From NCBI GenBank assembly GCA_964355975.1, contig CAYHFW010000001.1, positions 186,001-250,000 of the forward strand: a stretch of 64,000 nt of DNA, in the 5' to 3' direction. Every line of letters begins with the position of its first letter. Within the stretch, counting starts at the first letter, position 1. A model generated the notes under the pieces. It worked only from the letters and a program-made list of their open reading frames with translations. It was not told where the DNA came from and did no database searches. A program made the translations under genes and the position numbers. Below are positions 52,250 through 61,690 of this stretch, one piece after another. The DNA comes from F1-60-MAGs104 sp964355975. GTDB taxonomy: Bacteria; Planctomycetota; Phycisphaerae; Phycisphaerales; SM1A02.

Positions 52250-53656
52250 TCAGTGGGCGGAGTCTGGAATTCCTGCGGCGCTTCGGCAGAGTGCGCAGAG
52301 CTCATTCGCTGCGTCCGTGTCGGCAGCTTCGGCGATCACGCGGATGATCGGTTCAGTATTGGATGCGCGCAGGTGCACCCAGCCAGATGCGAGGTCGACA
52401 CGAATTCCGTCAGTCTCGTCGATGCGCGCCTGTGGATTTGCGGCGAAGAACGCGCGCACCTTTGCGAGCGCGACGGGCACGGCGGCGCTTCCGCCGATCG
52501 CATCGAGATTCATCTTCTGCTTGACCATCGCAAATCGGTGAATTCCTGCAGCAATCTCGCTGATCGGGCGTCCATCATGTGCGAGAAACTCCAACACGAG
52601 CGCCATTGCAGAGAGCGAATCTCGCACCCAGCAGATGCGCGGCCAGATGAATCCACCGTTTCCCTCGCCGCCACCGATCCCATCAACTGGTTTGAGTCCA
52701 GCGACCACGTTGGCTTCTCCCACCGCAGTGCGCACGACGCGCGATCCAGCGAATTGGGCAGCGATCGTGTCGATCATGCGCGAGGTCGAAAGGTTCGTTG
52801 CCAGGATGCCATGGCCGTGACGCTGCAAGAGCCGCAGGGCGCAGAGGGCGAGTGTGTACTCCTCGCCGATGAATCGACCTCGCTCATCGACCAGCGCGAG
52901 CCGATCGGCATCGGGGTCTTGTGCGAATCCGACCGCAATCGATTCATCTTCGCTGACCGCGCGCATCAATTGACCCAAGTTCACTTCGAGCGGCTCGGGT
53001 GTGTGCGCGAATGTCCCGGTGTTTGCTGCGTTGAGGTGCACAAGTTCGCACCCGAGCGCTTCGAGCAGCATCGCACCAGCGACCGAACCGCCTCCATTCA
53101 CACTATCGAGCGCGACGCGAAAATGTTTCGCGCGGATCGCGGCACAATCGACGTTCGCGAGCACGCGCTGCACGTGCACGTGATTTCCGTCGCGTCGATC
53201 GGTTGCTGTGCCGACATGATCACTCGTCTCGCACTTGCCCGAACGAAAACGCGCGATGACATCATTGGCATCTGCGATCGGCAGGGCGAGTCCATCGGCG
53301 TTCAGGGTCTTCATCCCATTCCATTCGATCGGATTGTGACTCGCCGTGATCACGATTCCGCCGACTGCGCCAATGTGTTCGATCATGAGTCCAACCGTTG
53401 GAGTCGCAACGATTCCGAGGTCGACCACATCGAATCCATTGGCGCACGCGCCAGCGCGCACTGCCTGCGCGAGTTCTGCTCCTGAACCGCGTCCATCGCG
53501 CCCGATCACGAGCGTGTGTCGAGTTGCAGGAGCGAGGCGGCTGCGCAGATGCGCAGCGAATGCGCCTGCAAAATTGCGAGCGACGTCGGCAGTCATCGTC
53601 TGACCGACGAGTCCACGCGCACCAGAAACAGAAAGCATCAATGGAGCATCTTGCAC
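52250..53656 (-). CDS. alpha-D-phosphohexomutase (GlmM/ManB-type)
   Basis: About 468 residues from the GTG at 53656; an ATG at 53638 and a GTG at 53692 are alternatives. All four phosphohexomutase loops are present: active-site serine in VITASHNPIEWNG, metal ligands in AQDPDADRLALVD, sugar-binding GGGEGNGG and phosphate-binding LRASNTEPIIRV. Conversion of glucosamine-6-P to glucosamine-1-P (GlmM), or of mannose/glucose phosphates, cannot be separated by eye. A GlmM role would suit the UAP1-like gene 3 kb away. It starts the hexomutase-dapA-Nudix unit. Confidence 0.88.
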   Translation of the reverse strand: MQDAPLMLSVSGARGLVGQTMTADVARNFAGAFAAHLRSRLAPATRHTLVIGRDGRGSGAELAQAVRAGACANGFDVVDLGIVATPTVGLMIEHIGAVGGIVITASHNPIEWNGMKTLNADGLALPIADANDVIARFRSGKCETSDHVGTATDRRDGNHVHVQRVLANVDCAAIRAKHFRVALDSVNGGGSVAGAMLLEALGCELVHLNAANTGTFAHTPEPLEVNLGQLMRAVSEDESIAVGFAQDPDADRLALVDERGRFIGEEYTLALCALRLLQRHGHGILATNLSTSRMIDTIAAQFAGSRVVRTAVGEANVVAGLKPVDGIGGGEGNGGFIWPRICWVRDSLSAMALVLEFLAHDGRPISEIAAGIHRFAMVKQKMNLDAIGGSAAVPVALAKVRAFFAANPQARIDETDGIRVDLASGWVHLRASNTEPIIRVIAEAADTDAANELCALCRSAAGIPDSAH

Positions 53657-53735
53657 GGCAACGACTCTAGCGTCTGTGCCTCTCGCACGCACCTGTGCAG
53701 TGCGGTTGCGAGCAACCGAGGGCTATACTCGGTTC

Positions 53736-54119
53736 ATGTTCGAACTTGAGGTGCGTCGCACCTTTTCAGCGGCGCACTCGGTCAAGATTCACGGCGTGCA
53801 GGAACCGTTGCACGGTCACGACTGGCAGGTCGATCTGGTTGTTCGCGCTGCCGATCTCGACAGCGAGGGGATGGCGTGCGACTTTCATGAACTCGAACGA
53901 GCCCTCGATGGTGTCTTGCGACCATTCGCCAATCGAAATCTCAATGAGACGCCCCCGTTTGATGCACGCAATCCGACCGCAGAGGCGGTTGCGCAGCACA
54001 TTGCCCAAGAAATGACCCTCCGAATTCCTTCGCGGGTGAAGATTCTGTCAGTTCGGGTGACCGAGGCGCCGGGTTGTGCGGCGCGTTATGTACCTTCAGA
54101 AGTGGTTCAAGAAATCTGA
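53736..54119 (+). CDS. 6-pyruvoyl-tetrahydropterin synthase family protein (PTPS-III-like)
   Basis: 127 residues. Zinc histidines lie in TFSAAHS and EPLHGHDW, and the C-terminal VRVTEAPGCAARYV is typical of the PTPS/QueD fold. The catalytic cysteine before the HGH motif of QueD and PTPS (CxxxHGH) is missing; here the motif is ExxHGH. A Glu in this setting is the mark reported for PTPS-III proteins, which replace dihydroneopterin aldolase in folate synthesis. A QueD role in queuosine synthesis is therefore less likely, though not excluded. The stop overlaps the ppk1 ATG. Confidence 0.82.
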   Translation: MFELEVRRTFSAAHSVKIHGVQEPLHGHDWQVDLVVRAADLDSEGMACDFHELERALDGVLRPFANRNLNETPPFDARNPTAEAVAQHIAQEMTLRIPSRVKILSVRVTEAPGCAARYVPSEVVQEI

Positions 54120-56365
54120 TGCCATTCATGCCAATCAACTTCGACCCGGCCGCGGATGGACCTTCGAGCGATGCACTCGCAGATCCAAATCGCTTCTTCA
54201 ACCGTGACCACTCGTGGCTCGAGTTCAACGCGCGCGTGTTGGCGATGTGCAGTGATGAGGGGACGCCGCTGCTCGAGCGGGTGCGGTTCATGTCGATCTA
54301 CTCGCGCAACCTCGATGAGTTTTATATGAAACGCGTGGGTGCGTTGCGGCAGGCGATCGAGAGCGGGAGTGGCGTGTCAGGCTTCGAAGCACTCACGCCC
54401 GCGCAAGTTCTACACAAGGTGCGAACGCGTGTTCTCGATCTCGATGCACAGCAGGCGAGCATTCTTCACGATGAACTTCTTCCAGAACTCGCGCAAGCTG
54501 GCGTGCACTTGCTCGAATGGTCGGATCTTTCAGAGGCCGAACGCGCAGAGGCTGAATCGTGGTTTCGCCGCAATGTGTTTCCAATTCTGACTCCGCTCGC
54601 GGTCGATCCTGGTCATCGCTTTCCATTTATCTCAAACATGAGCGTCTCGCTCGGTCTGGTCGTTCGCCGACCAGGCGAACCCGACACGATGTTCGCACGC
54701 GTCAAGGTTCCAGAGGTGCCAAGTCGACTCTACGCCTTCCGCAGCGGCGGCCGTTTTATCTCAGTTCAGGAGATCATCGAACACAACCTCGACGACCTCT
54801 TTCCTGGGATGGAAATCTTGCAGGTGCTTCCGTTTCGAGTCACACGCGATGCAGAAATCGAAGCTGAACGTGAAGACTCAGATGACCTGCTCGAATCGGT
54901 CGAACAGAAACTGAAAGAACGAAAGTTTGCGCGTGTCGTGCGACTCGAGGTCGCGGCTGGGGCGAGCCCACGCATCCTGCGCTTCTTGATGGAAGAACTC
55001 GATATTGGCGCAGAGGACATGTACGAAACGCAGGGGCTCACCGACTACGGATTGCTTGAGTCACTCGCCGACATCGACCTTCCAGCCTTGAAGTATTCGC
55101 GCTGGACTCCACTCTCGCCGCCAGAGATGGCAGACGACGCGAACGGAAACATCTTCGCGCAGATTCGCAAGGGTGACATTCTGTTGCATCACCCATATCA
55201 AAGTTTCGACCTCACCGTCGAACGCTTTATCAAGGCGGCCGCAGAAGATCCAAAGGTTCTCTGCATCAAGCAGTCGCTCTATCGAACCTCGGGCGACAGT
55301 CCATTTATTGCGAGTCTTATTCGCGCCGCAGAGAGCGGCAAGCAGGTCGCAGTGCTCGTCGAGTTGCGCGCGCGATTCGATGAGGCGCGCAACATTGAGT
55401 GGGCGCGCAAACTCGAAAATGCGGGAGTGCACGTTGCCTACGGAGTCATTGGACTCAAGACTCACACAAAGACGGCGCTCGTGGTGCGCCAAGAGGCTGA
55501 TGGGATTCGCTGCTACGGGCATGTCGGCACAGGAAACTACAACTCAAAGACTGCGCGGATTTATGAAGACTTCGGCCTGCTGACGAGCGACCCACTCATC
55601 ACCGAAGACCTCATGGGTCTCTTCAATTACATGACGGGGCGCTCGCGGCAGACGAAGTTCAACAAGTTGCTGATCGCGCCTGTTGGAATGAAACGCCGCT
55701 TCATCGAACTCATCGAGGCAGAGACCAAGTTTCACATGAGTGGGCGACCAGGCCGGATCATCGCCAAGATGAACCAGATCGAAGACCGCGGCGTCATGGA
55801 TGCGCTCTATCGGGCGAGCAGGGCGGGAGTTCAGATTGATCTCATCGTGCGCGGATTCTGCTGCATTCGCCCTGGAGTCGAGGGACTCTCGCAAAACATT
55901 CGTGTGCGCTCAGTCATTGGACGATTTCTCGAACATAGCCGCATTTTCTACTTCGGCGCAGGGCGTGAAGAACCGCTCGAGGGAGAGTTCTATATCGGCA
56001 GTGCCGACTGGATGTACCGCAATCTGCAGACCCGCGTCGAAGCGGCAACGCCGATCGAACGGCTCGAGCATCGGCGTGTGCTCTGGACGACGCTCGAATA
56101 CTCCTTGCAAGATGTTCGCCAATCGTGGCAGTTGAGGTCTGACGGGTCGTACGAGCGGGTTTGCGATGATGGAATCGCACCCGACGACGCTCGTCGAATT
56201 GGCGTGCATCAGCGACTCATGAATGATGCGCTCGCGCAAGTCGCGCGCAGTCGCGGCGAGAGCGATGCGGTTAAGGAGTCCTCGTTCCCGAGTTCACTGC
56301 CGGCGCTTCCGCCCCGAGCGAAGTCGACAGACCCGCGCCAGAAAAGTCAGCGTCGGGGCGACTGA
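54119..56365 (+). CDS. ppk1: polyphosphate kinase 1
   Basis: 748 residues; the ATG overlaps the previous stop. The domain order is normal: N-terminal RFFNRDHSWLEFNARVL and FMSIYSRNLDEFYMKRVG, head domain, then the catalytic half with LKTHTKTALVVRQE and YGHVGTGNYNSKTARIYEDF, which holds the histidine that is phosphorylated. GRSRQTKFNKLLIAP and the later AMNRPNLRVE-like WMYRNLQTRVEAATPI (ATP phosphate contact) are also seen. It makes polyphosphate from ATP. phoU lies about 4 kb away, but the genes are not in one unit. Confidence 0.96.
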   Translation: MPFMPINFDPAADGPSSDALADPNRFFNRDHSWLEFNARVLAMCSDEGTPLLERVRFMSIYSRNLDEFYMKRVGALRQAIESGSGVSGFEALTPAQVLHKVRTRVLDLDAQQASILHDELLPELAQAGVHLLEWSDLSEAERAEAESWFRRNVFPILTPLAVDPGHRFPFISNMSVSLGLVVRRPGEPDTMFARVKVPEVPSRLYAFRSGGRFISVQEIIEHNLDDLFPGMEILQVLPFRVTRDAEIEAEREDSDDLLESVEQKLKERKFARVVRLEVAAGASPRILRFLMEELDIGAEDMYETQGLTDYGLLESLADIDLPALKYSRWTPLSPPEMADDANGNIFAQIRKGDILLHHPYQSFDLTVERFIKAAAEDPKVLCIKQSLYRTSGDSPFIASLIRAAESGKQVAVLVELRARFDEARNIEWARKLENAGVHVAYGVIGLKTHTKTALVVRQEADGIRCYGHVGTGNYNSKTARIYEDFGLLTSDPLITEDLMGLFNYMTGRSRQTKFNKLLIAPVGMKRRFIELIEAETKFHMSGRPGRIIAKMNQIEDRGVMDALYRASRAGVQIDLIVRGFCCIRPGVEGLSQNIRVRSVIGRFLEHSRIFYFGAGREEPLEGEFYIGSADWMYRNLQTRVEAATPIERLEHRRVLWTTLEYSLQDVRQSWQLRSDGSYERVCDDGIAPDDARRIGVHQRLMNDALAQVARSRGESDAVKESSFPSSLPALPPRAKSTDPRQKSQRRGD

Positions 56366-56762
56366 CGCCAAGATCAAAGAGTGTTTCAGCCAACTGGCCA
56401 GGCAGCAGGAAGCGCAAGTTTCCGGTGACATGCCATGTCGTTACCGTTGTCACTTCAGAGGGACCCTCGGCATGCCGCATGACAACCGGCAACACCTGCT
56501 CGGTCAATGATCGCGGAGGCAGCGTCTGGCTCGCGACCCACTCTGACTCCCAGCGTCCAACATTCGTGCTGACCGTGTACTGCCAACGATCAAGCACCAT
56601 CGGCGCATCCGTTGGATTGCGCAGATCGACATGCAGCGCGTACTCATCGGCTGCGGGTCCGGCAGAAACCTTCTCGAGCGTGCGAACCTGAATCTCTGGA
56701 TCCGTCACGCACCCAACGAGCACGAGTGCCGCAGCCAAGATGATGCATGATCGAAGGCGCAT
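56271..56762 (-). CDS. LEA14-like lipoprotein
   Basis: 163 residues. The lipobox is LVLVGCV at residues 14-20. The mature part has a short beta-sandwich-like sequence, YALHVDLRNPTDAPMVLDRW, followed by NVGRWESEWVASQTLPPRS and a final strand; this resembles LEA type 2 (WHy-like) domains with their NPTD/NPN motif. The function is unknown. Its 3' end overlaps the convergent ppk1 gene by 95 bp, so the last 31 residues are encoded antisense to ppk1. Confidence 0.75.
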   Translation of the reverse strand: MRLRSCIILAAALVLVGCVTDPEIQVRTLEKVSAGPAADEYALHVDLRNPTDAPMVLDRWQYTVSTNVGRWESEWVASQTLPPRSLTEQVLPVVMRHAEGPSEVTTVTTWHVTGNLRFLLPGQLAETLFDLGVSRPDADFSGAGLSTSLGAEAPAVNSGTRTP

Positions 56763-56801
56763 CGGTGCAATCTATACCCAAGGGGGGCATAGGATGGGGT
56801 T

Positions 56802-59800
56802 GTGCATTGCTGTGCGATGGGAATCCTCAGATTGTGCGGTGTTGGCGCGGTTCTGGTCGCCGCGCACACGTTGTTCGATGCGCGCGCGGCCGCGCAAGAG
56901 AGTGCGGTCGTCGTGGTCGATGACTCTCCAACAGCGCAGCAACTTCTCTCACAGGCCGAGGAGCAAGCGGCGAACAATCCTGCAGAATCGGCGCGGCTGA
57001 TCAGTCGGGTGCTCGACGAATTCGGGCGCAAACTGGTGCGCGCGCCTGGACAATCAGACATCTTTGTGGATGGCCGCGCGCGCGCCGAGGCATTCTTGCG
57101 CGCACATCCGCGCGCGCTCGAGCGCTTTCGATCTGCGCAAGCAGGCGAAGCTGAACGGCTCGCCGAAGCTGGCGATGATCAACTGCTGCTCGAGACGCGA
57201 CTACTCACATCTGCGGGATTGCGCGCTGCACTTCGGCAAGTTCAGCGTGCAATCGAGTCGGCAGAGTTCACTCAAGCGCGGAGAATTCTTGATTCGATGG
57301 CCGATCATCCAGATCGGGCAGAAATCGATCCCGCGCTGCGTGCGACCCTCACGGCACTCACCGCGTGGGGAGTTGGTGATGGCGTTGCCGCATCGGCGAT
57401 CGTCAGTGAACTCAGCCGCGCGAGCGATCCCACGCTGGTGCAACTCGGCGTGCGCCTCGCAGCGACGATTCGCAATCCGATCACTGCATCGTCTCCGATC
57501 GCAAATCCGCTGCTTCCAGCACAGTTTGGCGATATCCCGCTTCAGCCTGTGTTGCTGTGGAGTGAGCCGCTCGAGCAGGCTCTCGCGCCTCGTCTCGCAC
57601 AATCGATCGATGAGGGACTGATTTCTGCTGCAGGTTCTGAGGGAGCGACAACGAACGGGCGGTTGCTCGTCTCGATACCGACAATCGATGGAGCGCTCGT
57701 GCTGGTGAACGAGGGGTATGCGCTTCGGGCGTATGAGGCGTACTCACACTTGCCGCGTTGGTATCAACTGCTCGGTGCTCCAAATGCCCCTCGAAGCGAT
57801 TTGTCCGCGGGAGACCTCGAGGTGGTCGTTGCTTCAGGCGACCGAGTGCTCGCACTTTCTGGACATGCGTTGGGATCGGAGCGAAGCGGGGGTGGCAGGT
57901 TGGTCTGTCTCGACATTCATACGGGCAAGCGTTTGTGGGAGGTCATGCCCGATCGGATTTCAGAGCACTCAGAGTTTCGTGAGATGTTTTTCTATGGTGC
58001 TCCAACAGTTGCGGGCAACACCGTCGTACTTCTGGGGCGCAAGGTCACGGCGCGACTCGAAACAGTCTCTTCCGTCATCGGAATCAATCTTGAGAACGGC
58101 GCGATCAAGTGGATGACGCCCGTTGGCGCCGCTCCGGGAATTCGATCCGCCGGCGCCAGGCCGTACACGACGCCCGCAGTCGACGGCGGAACTGTCTTCG
58201 TATCGACTGGTGCTGGAACATCTGCGTCGCTTGATGCCATCGATGGACGCGTGCGGTGGATTCGGCGCGATCCAGTACCGATTCGAGATGTGCAGGTCGA
58301 GTTGATGCCATGGGAAATGGGTGGGGCGATTGTGACGCAGCGCGGTGTTCTGACGCTTGCGCCGGGCGGCGCGCAGATTCAACTTCTTTCGAGCGAAACC
58401 GGAGCAGAACTCGATGCGATTCCAATTGGCGCGGGGACCGCGTGGGGAGTCGTGCGCTATCTGCTGACCGATGAGGCTCACGCGCTCATCTTCGCTGTGG
58501 GAGAGGGCATCACAGCCTTTGCCGCCAACGACCTTCGAGCGCCACTCTGGAAGTTTGTGGGAGTTCCGGGCGATGATTCGATCGTCGCGCTGATGGGTCG
58601 CGCTGGAATCCGCGGCCGTGTGCAGTCAGGATCGCTGGCGGATGGCCGCTGTGCGTTGATCGTTCCACTGCTCTCTCGTGGGCTCGTTCTCAATGGCAGT
58701 GATGGCACGATTCTCTCGTCGATTCCATGCGAGGGTCCTGCAAACATCGTCGCGCACAATGGAATCATCGCCGCCGCAACCAATGGATCGCTCGAACTCT
58801 TTATGGATTCGCAGCGCGCGCGCCAGATTCTTCTCGACGCGGTGCAGTCGCAGTCGAATGATGTTGATGCCGCCATCGGTCTGATCGCATTCGCACTGCA
58901 GGCACAGGATGCGACACTGCTTCAAACCGCAACCGCCTCAACGGCGCAGACCTTGAATGCGGTGCAAGGCGACGCGGATCGGCGTTGGCGCCTCGTCGAG
59001 CTGCTCGTGCGCGCCGCCACAAGCGGATTGCTCGGGCGCGATGCATCCGACGCACTCTTCGCATCGATTGTGGCATCGCTCGGCGATCCAAGTGAACGGG
59101 CCGCAGCGCTGATCGCGCAGGGGGATTGGTTGGCGAACTCTGGCCGCGTTGTGCAAGCGATTGCTTCGTGGCGCGCGGTTCTCAAGAACTCCGCGGTCGC
59201 GCACGCGACTATTGTGCAACTCACAGGAGAGTCAGACGACCTTCGCCAGAGCGGATCCGATGCTGCATTTGGGCGACTTCGAACGCTCGCCTGCGCGCAT
59301 GATGCCCCCCCGCAGGCGACACAGACCGAGCAGAGCGTTCCATCCGATGCGCGCGCGAGTCAACTCGAAGAGTTTGCGAGCGAGAATCCGTGCACTCCCC
59401 AAGCGGCGCGCGCGTGGAACGAGGGGGCGGAGCGTCGAATGGCTGAGCAGAAGATCGCGCACGCCGCGGGCGATGCCGCCGCCGCTGTGTCGACTGCGCT
59501 CTCGACTGGCAATCGCACGGTTGTCGCAGAAGCGCTCGACCGCGCGCTCACACTTCTTCAGAGAGGCGATCTCGAGATCACAAAAGCACAATTGTGCGAC
59601 CTTGCTGTGAGTGCAGGATTCGATGTGGCTCTCGCATCGCAGGGGGGCCGCACCGCGTCGCAAACGCTCGCCGAGTCGCCCGCCGCAACTCTCGTGGCAG
59701 GGATCGCTCGGCCCATCGCAGCCGTCGAAACACATGATGCAGAAGCTTCGGTTACGGCCCAACTCTTGCAGGGTGTGCTTGCGCCGATGCGCGATGTTGG

Positions 59801-60980
59801 CGCCTCGTCGACCGTGGACGCGCGCACATACATCGTTGCTGATCGCCATCTCAATTGTCTTGCGACGCCCAACCTCACATCACAATGGACGGTCGCGCTG
59901 CTCGGTGAGATGCCATTCATCATTCCGCTGCGCCACGGAGTGATTGTGATTGATAAGCGCGACCGTGAGACACTCGGCGCTGAGTGGCTCGACGAGAGCG
60001 GAGTTCAACGGTGGCGAATCGATGATCTCGCTGCGGCAGTCGCTGGACTCGCAGATGCGGGTGTTCCGAGTGAGTGCTTGGTAGTTGGCGGCCGCGAAAG
60101 CATGGTCGTCGCGCGCCCCGATGGATTCATTCGTGCGTTCAATGTCGGCGATGGGCTGCCTCGGTGGGAGAGGCAGCATCCACTCGATGAGATCGAACGC
60201 GCCGATGCGGGCGAGACGCTGATCGCGTTGAGCGGGACGCGCAGCGTTTCGGATGCGAACACATCGTGGCTTGTCGCGATGGATATTCGCACGGGAGAGG
60301 TCATCGCCGAGGTGCCCGCGCCGAGCGATGAACCCGTGAGTTGGGTTCACATTCTTGGCGCAGGCGAAGTGGTGTTTGGAACAACTCGAGGCGTTGGGCG
60401 GTGGCAGTTGTATGGACCAGCTGCCGGACTTCGGTGGCACGCGATCAATCCACGGCTTCGAGGGAGTGTGCGGTGCGAACCGCTCGGCCCCTTCGTCGTT
60501 GTTGCCGATGCGACCGATCGAACAACGATTCTGGATTGGGAAAGCGGAACAATCGATGACGCAAAATTTGTTCCGCTGCGCGCGCGGCACGTGGCCGAGG
60601 GATCGCGCCGCTGGATTCGATCTGGTTCAACCATCTTGGGCTGGACCAACAGCGAGGTCGACCTCTTTTCGTTGCAGGGCGAGGCGCTCGGTTCATCGAG
60701 CTTGCACGGGACGCGCCGCATTCAGAACGTGTTGCCGGCCTCAGGCGCGATCGTTGCGGTCGAGCAGTCTGAAAAAGCGAACGAACCCCGCGAGTTCGGG
60801 TTGAACCGAGCCGCTGCACAACTCTTCATTCACAGATTTGGATGGGGCGATGGGGGACGAATTGCCGCCCCCGCGCTCGAGGTCGAGTTCAACGATCCAC
60901 GCCTTGACCGCATGCAACTTCTGGATGGTTGGCTGCTGCTTGGAGGCTCACAAACAACCGTTGCAATCCCACTGCCTTGA
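56802..60980 (+). CDS. very large PQQ-like beta-propeller exported protein
   Basis: 1,392 residues from a GTG at 56802, with GGATGGGG just upstream; an ATG at 56817 is possible. A signal peptide (CGVGAVLVAAHTLFDARAAAQ) opens the protein. Residues about 30-280 are helical, TPR-like. Two regions (about 290-620 and 1030-1390) hold PQQ-type propeller repeats: CLDIHTGKRLWEV, VDGGTVFVSTGAG, IDGRVRWIRRDP, VVARPDGFIRAFNVGDGLPR and MDIRTGEVIAEVPA. It probably scaffolds proteins at the envelope, like an oversized BamB; no PQQ-enzyme residues are evident. It stands alone, before the acidic protein. Confidence 0.85.
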   Translation: MHCCAMGILRLCGVGAVLVAAHTLFDARAAAQESAVVVVDDSPTAQQLLSQAEEQAANNPAESARLISRVLDEFGRKLVRAPGQSDIFVDGRARAEAFLRAHPRALERFRSAQAGEAERLAEAGDDQLLLETRLLTSAGLRAALRQVQRAIESAEFTQARRILDSMADHPDRAEIDPALRATLTALTAWGVGDGVAASAIVSELSRASDPTLVQLGVRLAATIRNPITASSPIANPLLPAQFGDIPLQPVLLWSEPLEQALAPRLAQSIDEGLISAAGSEGATTNGRLLVSIPTIDGALVLVNEGYALRAYEAYSHLPRWYQLLGAPNAPRSDLSAGDLEVVVASGDRVLALSGHALGSERSGGGRLVCLDIHTGKRLWEVMPDRISEHSEFREMFFYGAPTVAGNTVVLLGRKVTARLETVSSVIGINLENGAIKWMTPVGAAPGIRSAGARPYTTPAVDGGTVFVSTGAGTSASLDAIDGRVRWIRRDPVPIRDVQVELMPWEMGGAIVTQRGVLTLAPGGAQIQLLSSETGAELDAIPIGAGTAWGVVRYLLTDEAHALIFAVGEGITAFAANDLRAPLWKFVGVPGDDSIVALMGRAGIRGRVQSGSLADGRCALIVPLLSRGLVLNGSDGTILSSIPCEGPANIVAHNGIIAAATNGSLELFMDSQRARQILLDAVQSQSNDVDAAIGLIAFALQAQDATLLQTATASTAQTLNAVQGDADRRWRLVELLVRAATSGLLGRDASDALFASIVASLGDPSERAAALIAQGDWLANSGRVVQAIASWRAVLKNSAVAHATIVQLTGESDDLRQSGSDAAFGRLRTLACAHDAPPQATQTEQSVPSDARASQLEEFASENPCTPQAARAWNEGAERRMAEQKIAHAAGDAAAAVSTALSTGNRTVVAEALDRALTLLQRGDLEITKAQLCDLAVSAGFDVALASQGGRTASQTLAESPAATLVAGIARPIAAVETHDAEASVTAQLLQGVLAPMRDVGASSTVDARTYIVADRHLNCLATPNLTSQWTVALLGEMPFIIPLRHGVIVIDKRDRETLGAEWLDESGVQRWRIDDLAAAVAGLADAGVPSECLVVGGRESMVVARPDGFIRAFNVGDGLPRWERQHPLDEIERADAGETLIALSGTRSVSDANTSWLVAMDIRTGEVIAEVPAPSDEPVSWVHILGAGEVVFGTTRGVGRWQLYGPAAGLRWHAINPRLRGSVRCEPLGPFVVVADATDRTTILDWESGTIDDAKFVPLRARHVAEGSRRWIRSGSTILGWTNSEVDLFSLQGEALGSSSLHGTRRIQNVLPASGAIVAVEQSEKANEPREFGLNRAAAQLFIHRFGWGDGGRIAAPALEVEFNDPRLDRMQLLDGWLLLGGSQTTVAIPLP

Positions 60981-61057
60981 GGGGTTGACATTCCGCGGCT
61001 CAGCGGCGATATTCCCCCGCCCGAATCACACTCGCATCACTGAGGAGTTTCACTCGA

Positions 61058-61651
<594 letters not shown>

Positions 61652-61690
61652 GTCGCGCCTCGTTCCTAGCCCCACGCAGTTGTCGAGAAA

